Origin: Pseudomonas frederiksbergensis
GTDB lineage: Bacteria > Pseudomonadota > Gammaproteobacteria > Pseudomonadales > Pseudomonadaceae
Length of the DNA stretch: 64,000 bases
Direction: 5' to 3'
Assembly (NCBI RefSeq): GCF_035751725.1
Contig: NZ_CP142104.1
Location: 3,286,001-3,350,000, forward strand
Shown here: in pieces, positions 46,598-54,067 of the stretch
Position numbering within the stretch: position 1 is the stretch's first letter
Layout: every line of letters starts with the position of its first letter
Position numbers and translations under genes: made by a program
Notes under the pieces: generated by a model
What the model saw: only the letters and a program-made list of their open reading frames with translations
Database searches by the model: none
Told to the model about the DNA's origin: nothing

Positions 46598-48009
46598 TGT
46601 GCAAACTCCTTTATAGCCATTGTTTTGTCCGACAGATCAATCCACTTCAAACGGACCAACTCGAAGGGATCGTCAAGTTGCACGACATGATTCAACTTGA
46701 ACTCGAATATCTGTCCGCGCGGTATATCCGCCGGTGTAAAGGCGAAACCATAGGAAGGCAACTCTTTGCCCATGACGCTGGGGTAATGGAAAAAGTATGG
46801 GTTACATGCCTGGGCAATGGTATTGGCCATTTCCTGAGTGGCGGCAGTTGCGACAAACAACATGCCTATTTCCGGTGGCGGTAATGTTCCGGCGGCGGGT
46901 TTGACACCGGTCACGCCATTCCAACCATACATGCGCAGGGAAATATGAAACTCGCCCAATTCTTCGGATGGAATGGACTGGCGCGTTCTCTTATAAAGCG
47001 CATCCAGCAAACGATCATGGAAACCATCGACATCCTTGAGCACGTCGGGGTCCTGAATGCCCACCAACATGATCGTTTGATAGAGACCGGCTGCGGCGCC
47101 TTCCAACTTCATGGTGTACGGCATCGGCTCCCACTGCGAGCCTTCTACCCGAACGGCGCGTCCGTTCAAATCGGTGTAGCGCGCCTGGGCCACATTCAAG
47201 ATTCCACCCGGCTCCAACAACCGGAACGGGTCGCTGTTTTCGTACAGCATATGGGCCGAGACGCTATGGGGCGTGCACTGGTTGTCCAGGCTCAACGGCT
47301 CGACTTCGAAGCCGTTCGCGTCGACACTCAGCAGGATCCCCGACCCGAGCGTCGGGTTCACGGCGCACTGAACGCCGCATTCACCGGTCTTGCCAGCGTG
47401 CCAGGAAGGCCCCCACGGGGCGCCTTTCCAGATGGGATAGCAGCCGATGACGGCGGTGTCGGTCGAGCGGCCGGCCAAGATGATATCGGCCCCCGCGTCC
47501 AGCGCAGCGAGGAACGGCTCCACCCCAAGCGCAGCGACAATGTGCTCGCACGCGTCTACTGTTGCGTCGTCCAACTCGCCATGGGGCGGCAGCGGTTTGA
47601 TACGGCCTTCGGCGCTCAGTTTTTTAATGGTCTGCTTGTCTTGCTCGCAATAAATGAGCGCAATCTTTGGCGACACGCCCAACTCTCCGGCAATTTCCAA
47701 GGCAATATCTCGCGTCCAATCGAGATTGAGGTCGCCGCCCGCCTGCCCCGCCGTCCCCACGATAATCGGCACGCCGGATTGCGCCTGGGCCTTCATTAGA
47801 ATGGTCAGGTCGCGCTTGACCGCGCCTCGGTTATTCTTCGACTTGCCCAGGGCAAGATAAGCCGCGCCGCTGTCCGTTGAACCCGCGTCAGTGGCAATGA
47901 CTTGCGCCCCCGCCGCCAATCCATAGGCTATTTCCTCTTCGCGCACACCCGCTCCCAATGAACCACAGGGGACAATTACTTTTACACAACCTTCAAATAA
48001 CTGCTTCAT
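46594..48009 (-). CDS. AtuA-like (DUF1446) protein
   Basis: This 471-residue protein starts at MKQLFEG. AGAGG lies six bases upstream, and a sigma-70 promoter (-35 at 48063-48068, -10 at 48041-48046) gives a leader of about 25 bases, so longer in-frame starts are excluded. Motifs include VPCGSLGAGVREEE, the Gly-rich DAGSTDSGAAYLALG and AGRSTDTAVIG. AtuA-like proteins occur in acyclic terpene utilisation, but those pathways include biotin carboxylase subunits absent here. With DUF4387 and MmgE/PrpD neighbours it more likely acts on a tricarboxylate-derived compound. Confidence 0.83.
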   Translation of the reverse strand: MKQLFEGCVKVIVPCGSLGAGVREEEIAYGLAAGAQVIATDAGSTDSGAAYLALGKSKNNRGAVKRDLTILMKAQAQSGVPIIVGTAGQAGGDLNLDWTRDIALEIAGELGVSPKIALIYCEQDKQTIKKLSAEGRIKPLPPHGELDDATVDACEHIVAALGVEPFLAALDAGADIILAGRSTDTAVIGCYPIWKGAPWGPSWHAGKTGECGVQCAVNPTLGSGILLSVDANGFEVEPLSLDNQCTPHSVSAHMLYENSDPFRLLEPGGILNVAQARYTDLNGRAVRVEGSQWEPMPYTMKLEGAAAGLYQTIMLVGIQDPDVLKDVDGFHDRLLDALYKRTRQSIPSEELGEFHISLRMYGWNGVTGVKPAAGTLPPPEIGMLFVATAATQEMANTIAQACNPYFFHYPSVMGKELPSYGFAFTPADIPRGQIFEFKLNHVVQLDDPFELVRLKWIDLSDKTMAIKEFAQ

Positions 48010-48040
48010 GACAGCCTCTTCTTGGCGACTCAGTGCGCCA

Positions 48041-48068
48041 ATAATAGGGGCTGTAATTACGTTGACAA
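48041..48068 (-). promoter_or_regulatory. Sigma-70 promoter of the AtuA-like operon
   Basis: On the minus strand TTGTCA (48063-48068) and TATTAT (48041-48046) are 16 bases apart. The predicted transcription start is near 48035, 25 bases before the ATG at 48009, which supports that start codon. Confidence 0.6.
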
Positions 48069-48069
48069 G

Positions 48070-48086
48070 TGGACAGATTTTGTCCA
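48070..48086. promoter_or_regulatory. Operator-like palindrome upstream of the AtuA-like operon
   Basis: TGGACA-GATTT-TGTCCA is a perfect 6-bp inverted repeat with a 5-base spacer. It ends one base from the -35 box of the operon, a normal place for an activator or a repressor that hinders polymerase. The HTH/citrate-synthase-like protein is the nearest candidate ligand-responsive binder. Confidence 0.55.
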
Positions 48087-48486
48087 TATAGCCTCGCAAG
48101 TTGATGCTCTTCCACCGCAAGTAAAAGATTAAAATCGCAGTAACTTACGATCTTTATCCGTCTTAACTACCGAAGGAAAACACAGGTACGAACATCTATT
48201 CCAAAGCGCTCGCAGCATTGATTTCAGACGTTGGAAAACGGCCTCTCCCTGGACCAAAAAGCGCACCATGGCGCCCTTCGTGACGTCAACAATCCGTCAC
48301 CAAAACCCTTCCCATAAAAACTTTTAAATAATGCGCCGGTTTCCCGACAGGTGGCACTGGCGTCCCATTGCTGAAGGTTCGGACACAGGCTCATCATCCG
48401 CCGGGAGACCGCTGTGCGTTCAGGCGCTAAAAGCCGCGCTGACACAGGACGTAACCAACCGCATCGCTCGCTGGAGCAACATTAGG

Positions 48487-48735
48487 ATGATGACTGTCTA
48501 TTTTCTTGTCATGACGATCTGTAGTGGCATGGAAGGCTGTGTGGAAGAGCGGAAAACCGGACCGACTTATACGTCCAGGCAACTGTGCATTGAAACGGCG
48601 AAAGACATGGCACCGCGCAAAGGCGTGAAGTACAAATGCCGCAGCGAGCGGCTGTGGGTCTCCAATGAAGTGAAGAACCCGGGAAGTTACGACGCGGTCG
48701 TTTCAACCAAGGTCAAGGAACAGCCTTCGCCATGA
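48487..48735 (+). CDS. Small secreted Cys-containing protein of unknown function
   Basis: This 82-residue product starts at MMTVYFLVMTICSGMEGCVEERKTG. The first 18 residues are hydrophobic, ending near GMEGC, and could be a signal segment, though a strict lipobox is absent. Cysteines in ICSGMEGC, LCIET and YKCRSE would allow disulfides. The frame is open further upstream, but only this start follows a reasonable spacing from GGAGCAACATTAGG. I do not recognise a function; small proteins of this pattern occur in Pseudomonas. Confidence 0.55.
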   Translation: MMTVYFLVMTICSGMEGCVEERKTGPTYTSRQLCIETAKDMAPRKGVKYKCRSERLWVSNEVKNPGSYDAVVSTKVKEQPSP

Positions 48736-48886
48736 TGTTTCGTGAGGCTGTCGACAACGCTTGAACGAACAGCGATCGCTGTCCGGCGATGCAGAAGGAT
48801 CGTCTTTCACTGCGTTCGACAAAAAGCTTCCAATTTCATATTGAGTCGATACTGTAGCGACAGCCCATTTTTCCAAGCTATCGCTC

Positions 48887-50248
48887 ATGACCCCCAAGCA
48901 CGCCGAAACTGCCGTTGAAAACGATCTTCCCAGACCTGAACCGATCAGCTTGCGCGTGGCTTTCTGGTTCTGGCTGAAGCTGGGTTTCATCAGCTTCGGC
49001 GGCCCTGCGGGGCAGATTTCCATCATGCACCAGGAGCTGGTCGAGCGGCGGCGCTGGATCTCCGAGCGACGCTTTCTCCACGCGCTCAACTATTGCATGT
49101 TGCTGCCCGGACCAGAGGCCCAGCAGTTGGCGACCTACATCGGGTGGTTATTGCACAGGACCTGGGGTGGCGTGATCGCCGGCGCGCTGTTTGTGCTGCC
49201 CTCCCTTTTCATCCTGATTGCCTTGTCGTGGGTATATATCGCCTTTGGCGAAGTCCCCGTGGTCGCCGGCCTGTTCTACGGGATCAAGCCGGCGGTGACG
49301 GCGATTGTCGTTCAGGCCGCGCATCGAATCGGCTCGCGAGCATTGAAGAACAATTGGCTGTGGGCCATCGCCGCCGCTTCGTTCACGGCGATCTTCGCCT
49401 TCAACGTCCCCTTCCCGATGATTGTGCTGGGCGCGGCATTGATCGGATACGTGGGCGGACGCTTGGCGCCGGAGAAATTCCAGGTCGGCGGACATGGTAC
49501 CGCCAGGAAGACATTCGGCCCGGCCCTGATCGATGATGAAACACCCGCGCCCGAACATGCCCGCTTCAGTTGGCCAAGGCTCGTGTTCCTGGCATTGCTT
49601 GGCGCAGCACTGTGGGCCCTGCCGATGGGCGCTCTCACCGCGCTGTTTGGCTGGGAAGGCACGTTGACCCAAATGGGCTGGTTCTTTACCAAGGCCGCAC
49701 TGCTGACCTTCGGCGGTGCTTACGCGGTGCTCCCTTATGTGTACCAAGGCGCGGTGGGTCACTACGGCTGGTTGACCCCAACCCAGATGATCGACGGCCT
49801 GGCGCTCGGTGAAACCACGCCCGGACCGCTGATCATGGTGGTGGCCTTCGTGGGCTTTGTCGGCGCCTATGTTTCGCAGGTGTTTGGCGCCGATCAGGTA
49901 TTGCTCGCCGGTGCCGTTGCGGCAGCCCTGGTGACCTGGTTCACCTTCCTGCCCTCCTTCCTGTTCATCCTGGCGGGCGGCCCGCTGGTGGAGTCGACCC
50001 ACAACGAGCTCAAGTTCACTGCCCCGCTCACCGCAATCACCGCCGCAGTCGTCGGCGTGATTCTTAATCTGGCGTGCTTCTTTGGCTACCACGTGCTGTG
50101 GCCAAATGGCTTTGGTGGCAGCCTCGACTGGCCTTCGGCGCTGATTGCGATCGCAGCGGCCATCGCGCTGTTTCGCTTCAAGCGTGGCGTGATCCAGGTC
50201 CTGATGGCCTGTGCGCTGGCTGGCTTGGGCGTGCATTTGCTGCGCTAG
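48887..50248 (+). CDS. chrA: Chromate transporter, two-domain ChrA type
   Basis: This 453-residue inner-membrane protein has the duplicated CHR domains of long-chain chromate transporters. Each half carries the FGG motif and PGP sequence: FGGPAGQISIMHQELVE with LPGPEAQQLATYIGW in the first half, FGGAYAVLPYVYQGAV with TTPGPLIMVVAFVGF in the second. ChrA exports chromate in exchange for, or driven by, protons. The neighbouring genes concern nickel/cobalt rather than chromate. A clear hairpin follows at 50284-50304. Confidence 0.92.
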   Translation: MTPKHAETAVENDLPRPEPISLRVAFWFWLKLGFISFGGPAGQISIMHQELVERRRWISERRFLHALNYCMLLPGPEAQQLATYIGWLLHRTWGGVIAGALFVLPSLFILIALSWVYIAFGEVPVVAGLFYGIKPAVTAIVVQAAHRIGSRALKNNWLWAIAAASFTAIFAFNVPFPMIVLGAALIGYVGGRLAPEKFQVGGHGTARKTFGPALIDDETPAPEHARFSWPRLVFLALLGAALWALPMGALTALFGWEGTLTQMGWFFTKAALLTFGGAYAVLPYVYQGAVGHYGWLTPTQMIDGLALGETTPGPLIMVVAFVGFVGAYVSQVFGADQVLLAGAVAAALVTWFTFLPSFLFILAGGPLVESTHNELKFTAPLTAITAAVVGVILNLACFFGYHVLWPNGFGGSLDWPSALIAIAAAIALFRFKRGVIQVLMACALAGLGVHLLR

Positions 50249-50283
50249 CCTCCGCGCTGGCGAGAAGCCCCCGCGTGTCACGA

Positions 50284-50304
50284 AGCCCAGCTTGAAGCTG
50301 GGCT
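50284..50304 (+). terminator. Hairpin terminator after chrA
   Basis: AGCCCAGCT-TGA-AGCTGGGCT is a perfect 9-bp stem with a 3-base loop followed by TTTGCCT. The T tract is short, but the position 36 bases after the stop codon fits a terminator. Confidence 0.65.
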
Positions 50305-50403
50305 TTGCCTATCCCATCGGCCTTCGAATCCGAAAGCAACTTTTTCCAGGACAGAGGTCTACCAGATACGCCGTTTCGCTCGCCCATTGGAGCTCTATAC
50401 GCC

Positions 50404-50682
50404 ATGTACAGAATCACCACTTACGTCTTCGCGGTACTGTGCGTAGCCACGGGGCAAACGTACGCTGATGACCCTGACAAAGAGATTCGCGAGCACTACC
50501 GGCAATACTGGGAACACCAGCGGGAGATGGAAAAGGCAGACCAGGAAAATGAGCGAGAACGCCGCAAGGCCCATGAAGAAATGAATCGCGAAGAACGCAA
50601 GCATTACCAGGAAATGGAGCGTAAAGCTGCCAAGCGCAGGGCTGAATTCCATAGAGAGCGGGAAAAGGCTTATCGTGAATAG
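50404..50682 (+). CDS. Small secreted, highly charged helical protein
   Basis: This 92-residue product starts at MYRITTYVFA and has a signal peptide (1-20, QTYADD junction). The mature part is almost wholly Glu, Arg, Lys, His, Gln and Met in a continuous helix-forming pattern with repeated EEMNREERKHYQEMERK-type units. It would be a periplasmic single helix or coiled coil, possibly metal-binding through its His, Met and Glu residues. It stands beside an RcnA-like Ni/Co exporter on the opposite strand. I do not recognise a family. Confidence 0.65.
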   Translation: MYRITTYVFAVLCVATGQTYADDPDKEIREHYRQYWEHQREMEKADQENERERRKAHEEMNREERKHYQEMERKAAKRRAEFHREREKAYRE

Positions 50683-50721
50683 CACTGGTCATCAGATCCA
50701 GGTGAGTTTCGGTCATAAGCC

Positions 50722-51858
50722 TTACGCATTCAAACCGGTCCAGCCGTGAATGCCCACGTACACCCCAACGCCGATGATCAACACGCTGGACAAATAAGGC
50801 GCCCGCCGCGCGACGGTGCCCAACCAGGGCCAGCGGTTGGAGGCTTGTCGTGCACCAATGGCCGCCGCCGCCCCCACAGTCATCAGAGTGATCGCCAAGC
50901 CAATGCTGAAGCACAAGACAAGCATGCCGCCCAGCGCGACTTCCTTGACTTGAAGGCAGAGCAACAGAACGGTGATGGCCGCCGGGCAGGGAATCAGCCC
51001 CCCCGTAAGACCGAAGACAATGATCTGGCCCGTGGTGACTTCACGGTTGGTGAAGCGTTTGCGGATATCGTTGGCATGCGCCCGTTCGTGGGCGTCCTGG
51101 TAACCCTCCAGTGACAGCTCCAGGCCTTCCAGGCCGGCGTGTTCATGCCCATGATCATGCTCCCGATACTCAAGGTCGTAATCGTGGGAATGCCCCGTAT
51201 GCCCCAGGCTCAAGCGAGCGCTGAATTCATGAGGCTCGGGAATATCGACTGTCGACTCCAGGAACCCATCGCGCTCGGTAAACGAGAACGCCTGCACGTG
51301 TCCATCGGCGCGCGTAGTCGTCAGGCGAACATCCGCGGCGGCCCAGGCATGCCCGGTCAACGTTTTCAAGCGCCAGCGGGGTGGCATGCCCTGCTCGAAG
51401 ATTGACAGCTCGACACGCCCATGGCCGGTATCGATGCGATGGGTTTCATCATGATGTTCATGGTCGTGCTCGCCGTGATGATGACCGTCACCCTGCTCGA
51501 ACTTGAACATCTGTTCGCCGCGCCAGGTACGCCACAGCATCCATAGGGCGATTGCGATGATCAGCGCCGCAGACGCGAGTTGGAAGTACGGTTCCGTGGT
51601 CTGAGCGTCCAGCCCTTGGCCCAGGTACATGCCACCGATCGCCACCAGCCACACCACGGCAGTGTGGGAAAGCGTAGCTGCCAGGCCCAGCAACACTGCC
51701 TGTTTGACCGAGCCCCGGATGGCAACGATAAACGCCGCCATCATGGTTTTCGAATGTCCCGGCTCCAGCCCATGCAAGGCCCCCAGCAAAATCGCACTGG
51801 GGAAATACAGCCAGGCGTGAGCGCCACCTTGTTGCAGCAGTTCAGCAAAGTTGGGCAT
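50722..51858 (-). CDS. Nickel/cobalt efflux protein (RcnA/NicO type)
   Basis: This 378-residue inner-membrane protein has about six helices split by a large central domain. A His-rich loop (HHHGEHDHEHHDETH, about 125-140) and a second His-rich stretch (HTGHSHDYDLEYREHDHGHEH) would bind metal. The N-terminal HALEPGHSKT-like motif (LHGLEPGHSKTMM) is typical of the NicO/RcnA family. Its start is 7 bases after the stop of a CsoR/RcnR-type repressor, so the two form a metal-induced operon. Ni2+ and Co2+ are the likely substrates. Confidence 0.9.
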   Translation of the reverse strand: MPNFAELLQQGGAHAWLYFPSAILLGALHGLEPGHSKTMMAAFIVAIRGSVKQAVLLGLAATLSHTAVVWLVAIGGMYLGQGLDAQTTEPYFQLASAALIIAIALWMLWRTWRGEQMFKFEQGDGHHHGEHDHEHHDETHRIDTGHGRVELSIFEQGMPPRWRLKTLTGHAWAAADVRLTTTRADGHVQAFSFTERDGFLESTVDIPEPHEFSARLSLGHTGHSHDYDLEYREHDHGHEHAGLEGLELSLEGYQDAHERAHANDIRKRFTNREVTTGQIIVFGLTGGLIPCPAAITVLLLCLQVKEVALGGMLVLCFSIGLAITLMTVGAAAAIGARQASNRWPWLGTVARRAPYLSSVLIIGVGVYVGIHGWTGLNA

Positions 51859-51865
51859 GTCGGGC

Positions 51866-52162
51866 CTAAAGGTACTTGGTGATTTGTTTGAAGGCTTCCA
51901 ATGGCGCGCGCTCGCCCTTGTCCAATGCCGAAACGGTGTCTTCCAGGCAGTGATCGATGTGGTCCTGGATCAGCGTGCGCTTGGCCTGGCACACGGCTTT
52001 TTCTACTGCATGCAACTGCTGGGCAATGTCCACGCACTCACGCCCCTCTTCGATCATGAGAATGATGCTGCGCAGGTGCCCGTCGGCTCGCTTGAGGCGC
52101 TTGATGATCGCTTCGTGGCTTTGGTGGGTATGAGGATGGCTGTGTTCGTGTTCGTCGCTCAT
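51866..52162 (-). CDS. CsoR/RcnR-family metal-responsive repressor (InrS-like ligand set)
   Basis: This 98-residue protein starts at MSDEHEHSHPHTHQSH, a His-rich N-terminus. The metal site fits C43, H68 and C72, matching the Cys-His-Cys spacing of CsoR and of the nickel sensor InrS. E. coli RcnR has His in place of the last Cys. The N-terminal histidines could supply the fourth ligand. It should release DNA when Ni or Co binds, derepressing the exporter downstream and the divergent His-rich gene through the C-tract operator at 52203-52221. Confidence 0.88.
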   Translation of the reverse strand: MSDEHEHSHPHTHQSHEAIIKRLKRADGHLRSIILMIEEGRECVDIAQQLHAVEKAVCQAKRTLIQDHIDHCLEDTVSALDKGERAPLEAFKQITKYL

Positions 52163-52202
52163 GACTTGAGTCTCGGGCTTCAATGAATTACGCTGGCAAT
52201 CC

Positions 52203-52221
52203 TATCCCCCCCCAGAGGATA
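52203..52221. promoter_or_regulatory. Predicted operator for the CsoR/RcnR-type repressor
   Basis: TATCC-CCCCCCAGA-GGATA combines inverted arms with a run of eight C in total. RcnR and related repressors recognise G/C tracts flanked by inverted repeats of this kind. It lies between the divergent repressor gene (41 bases) and the His-rich secreted protein gene (48 bases). Confidence 0.65.
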
Positions 52222-52268
52222 TGGCAAACCTATCACGACCGAAAATAACGAGTCGAAAGACAATCACT

Positions 52269-52631
52269 ATGCTGAGCAGAACACTGACAACGGCAGTGGT
52301 ATTGGCGCTGGCTCTCGCCATGTTCATGGCCTGGGCCGGGCATACCCGTACGCTGTCCTTGATGTCGGAACAACCGGCCCGGGATGTCGCGCAAGATGCT
52401 CATCATCACTCCCATGGAGAGCAGGCCGACGGGTCGTGTTCAAGCTGCTCGGATCACTATCACTCGCCGCTGACGCCCGATCATCAGCACGAGACGCCGC
52501 AACTTGCCACGACGCTGATCCTGGCGGTCCAGCCACAGCTCTCTCCACAAGCCGAGGCCCTTCGCTACGCCGTTCCTCGCGCGCCCATTTTCCTGATCGA
52601 GCGTCCTCCTCGTCCTTCGCTTGCCACCTGA
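52269..52631 (+). CDS. His-rich secreted or membrane-anchored protein, probable metal binder
   Basis: This 120-residue protein starts at MLSRTLTTA. A hydrophobic segment (7-25) is a signal peptide or anchor. A His/Cys-rich stretch follows at about 44-77 (AHHHSHGEQ, CSSCSDHYH, DHQHE), then a Pro-rich C-terminus. It should bind divalent metal in the periplasm. It is divergent from the Ni/Co-type repressor and shares its operator, so it is probably metal-induced. A HupE/UreJ-type protein gene follows after 47 bases. I do not recognise a named family. Confidence 0.7.
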   Translation: MLSRTLTTAVVLALALAMFMAWAGHTRTLSLMSEQPARDVAQDAHHHSHGEQADGSCSSCSDHYHSPLTPDHQHETPQLATTLILAVQPQLSPQAEALRYAVPRAPIFLIERPPRPSLAT

Positions 52632-52678
52632 CATGGTCGCCCTGCTGCCCTTGATCACTGCAACGAAGGATTTTATCC

Positions 52679-53416
52679 ATGCATTCGCACCCAATGAGTG
52701 GCGTCGGCGCGTCCACCGCGCCATCGCCTCGCCCACTCCTGCTGTTGTTTCTATTGCTCGCGTCATTACTTCTCGCAATGCCCGAAGCCCTCGCCCACGC
52801 CGTCGCTGAAGGCGATAAAGGTTTCATCCAGGAAAGCTCCGGCGTCATGCTGCTGCCCTTTATCTACATGGGCGCCAAGCACATGATGACGGGCTACGAT
52901 CACCTGCTGTTCCTGTTCGGGGTGATTTTCTTCCTCTATCGCCTGAAGGACGTAGGGCTCTACGTCACCCTGTTCGCCGTCGGACACTCGGTCACGCTGC
53001 TGTTCGGCGTACTGACCGAAGTCAGCATCAGCGCCTACATTATCGACGCCATCATCGGTTTCTCGGTGGTGTACAAGGCGCTTGATAACCTGGGCGCGTT
53101 CCAGCGCTGGTTCGGTTTCCAACCCAATACAAAGGTCGCGACGCTGATCTTCGGCCTTCTCCACGGGTTTGGCCTGGCTACGAAAATCCAGGAATACGAA
53201 ATCTCTCCCGACGGGCTGATTCCCAACCTGATCGCCTTCAACGTCGGCGTCGAGATCGGCCAGTTGCTGGCCCTCAGCGCCATTCTCATTCTGATGGGAT
53301 ATTGGCGGCGCACCGGCAGTTTCTGGCGCCATGCCTATACCGCCAATGTCGCCATGATGAGTGCCGGTTTCCTTTTGATGGGTTACCAGATCACCGGCCT
53401 GTTTGCCTCAGCCTAA
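52679..53416 (+). CDS. HupE/UreJ-family membrane protein
   Basis: This 245-residue protein has an N-terminal signal-like helix (about 18-40, ending ALAHA) and about six further helices. The HupE/UreJ motif HMMTGYDHLLFLFGVIFFLY is clear at about 68-87, and a second His motif occurs in LFGLLHGFGLA. Proteins of this family are proposed nickel or cobalt carriers. Its place in a cluster with an RcnA-like exporter and a metal-sensing repressor supports a role in Ni/Co handling. The start could also be the Met at 52694-52699. Confidence 0.85.
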   Translation: MHSHPMSGVGASTAPSPRPLLLLFLLLASLLLAMPEALAHAVAEGDKGFIQESSGVMLLPFIYMGAKHMMTGYDHLLFLFGVIFFLYRLKDVGLYVTLFAVGHSVTLLFGVLTEVSISAYIIDAIIGFSVVYKALDNLGAFQRWFGFQPNTKVATLIFGLLHGFGLATKIQEYEISPDGLIPNLIAFNVGVEIGQLLALSAILILMGYWRRTGSFWRHAYTANVAMMSAGFLLMGYQITGLFASA

Positions 53417-53428
53417 GGAATTTCAATC

Positions 53429-54067
53429 ATGTTCAATACGCCACTTCCCACTGTCAATGAATTGCCCAGCACCCGCCAACTGGTGCGCTCGACTGCCATC
53501 GCCTTGCTGGCTGCGGTCGGCTTGCTGGTCACCGTCGTCATGCCTTCGGAATATGCGATCGACCCGACGGGCATGGGCCGCGTACTGGGCCTGACGCAAA
53601 TGGGCGAAATGAAGATCAAGCTCGCCCAGGAGACGTTGGCGGATGCAGCGACGCAACCGGTTCAAGAGGCTCCAGCTCAGCCGATTGCTGCGGTAACTCC
53701 TTCGGCGCAACCTGCGCCTCCACCCCCCGCCCAACCCGCCCCGGATTTAAAGACAGATGAAATGACTGTCACGCTAAAGCCGGGCGAAGGGACAGAAATC
53801 AAGCTGGAAATGCTCAAGAACGCCACCGTCAGCTATGAATGGGCGGCCTCTGGTGGGCCGGTGAACCATGACACCCATGGCGAACCCTACAACGGAAAAA
53901 AGGGCTATTTCCATAGCTACTCCAACGCCAAGCAGGTCAAAGGCGACAAGGGCGAATTCACGGCACTGTTCGACGGTACTCATGGGTGGTTCTGGCGTAA
54001 TCGCACGAATAACGACGTGACCATATCGCTGAAAACGACAGGCAATTACCTGAGCGTCAAACGCTGA
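53429..54067 (+). CDS. Membrane-anchored periplasmic protein of unknown function
   Basis: This 212-residue protein has one transmembrane helix (about 20-40). A Pro/Ala-rich tether follows (about 75-108, with PAPPPPAQPAP), then a compact C-terminal domain (about 110-212) rich in Trp, Gly and charged residues (VSYEWAASGGPVNHDTHGEPY...HGWFWRNRTNNDVTISL). That domain looks like a small beta-sandwich exposed in the periplasm. It starts 12 bases after the HupE/UreJ-like gene and probably works with it. I know similar proteins only as transmembrane anchor proteins without an assigned function. Confidence 0.75.
   Translation: MFNTPLPTVNELPSTRQLVRSTAIALLAAVGLLVTVVMPSEYAIDPTGMGRVLGLTQMGEMKIKLAQETLADAATQPVQEAPAQPIAAVTPSAQPAPPPPAQPAPDLKTDEMTVTLKPGEGTEIKLEMLKNATVSYEWAASGGPVNHDTHGEPYNGKKGYFHSYSNAKQVKGDKGEFTALFDGTHGWFWRNRTNNDVTISLKTTGNYLSVKR

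Larger units (their letters stand above)
48010..48486. other. 477-base intergenic region between the AtuA-like operon and a small gene
   Basis: The left part (48010-48090) holds the leader, promoter and palindrome of the minus-strand operon. In the rest I see no supported gene. Frames extending into it from both sides lack ribosome-binding sites and recognisable products. Base composition is more A+T-rich than the flanking genes. Confidence 0.5.

Noticed and set aside
50414..50914. Minus-strand frame opposite the charged small protein and the RcnA-like gene end
   Set aside because: It overlaps the supported RcnA-like and small-protein genes and is an antisense product of their codons.
51866..52162. 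Orthologue of E. coli RcnR
   Set aside because: The last ligand is Cys rather than His and the N-terminus is His-rich; the set fits InrS or CsoR better. I kept the broader family call.
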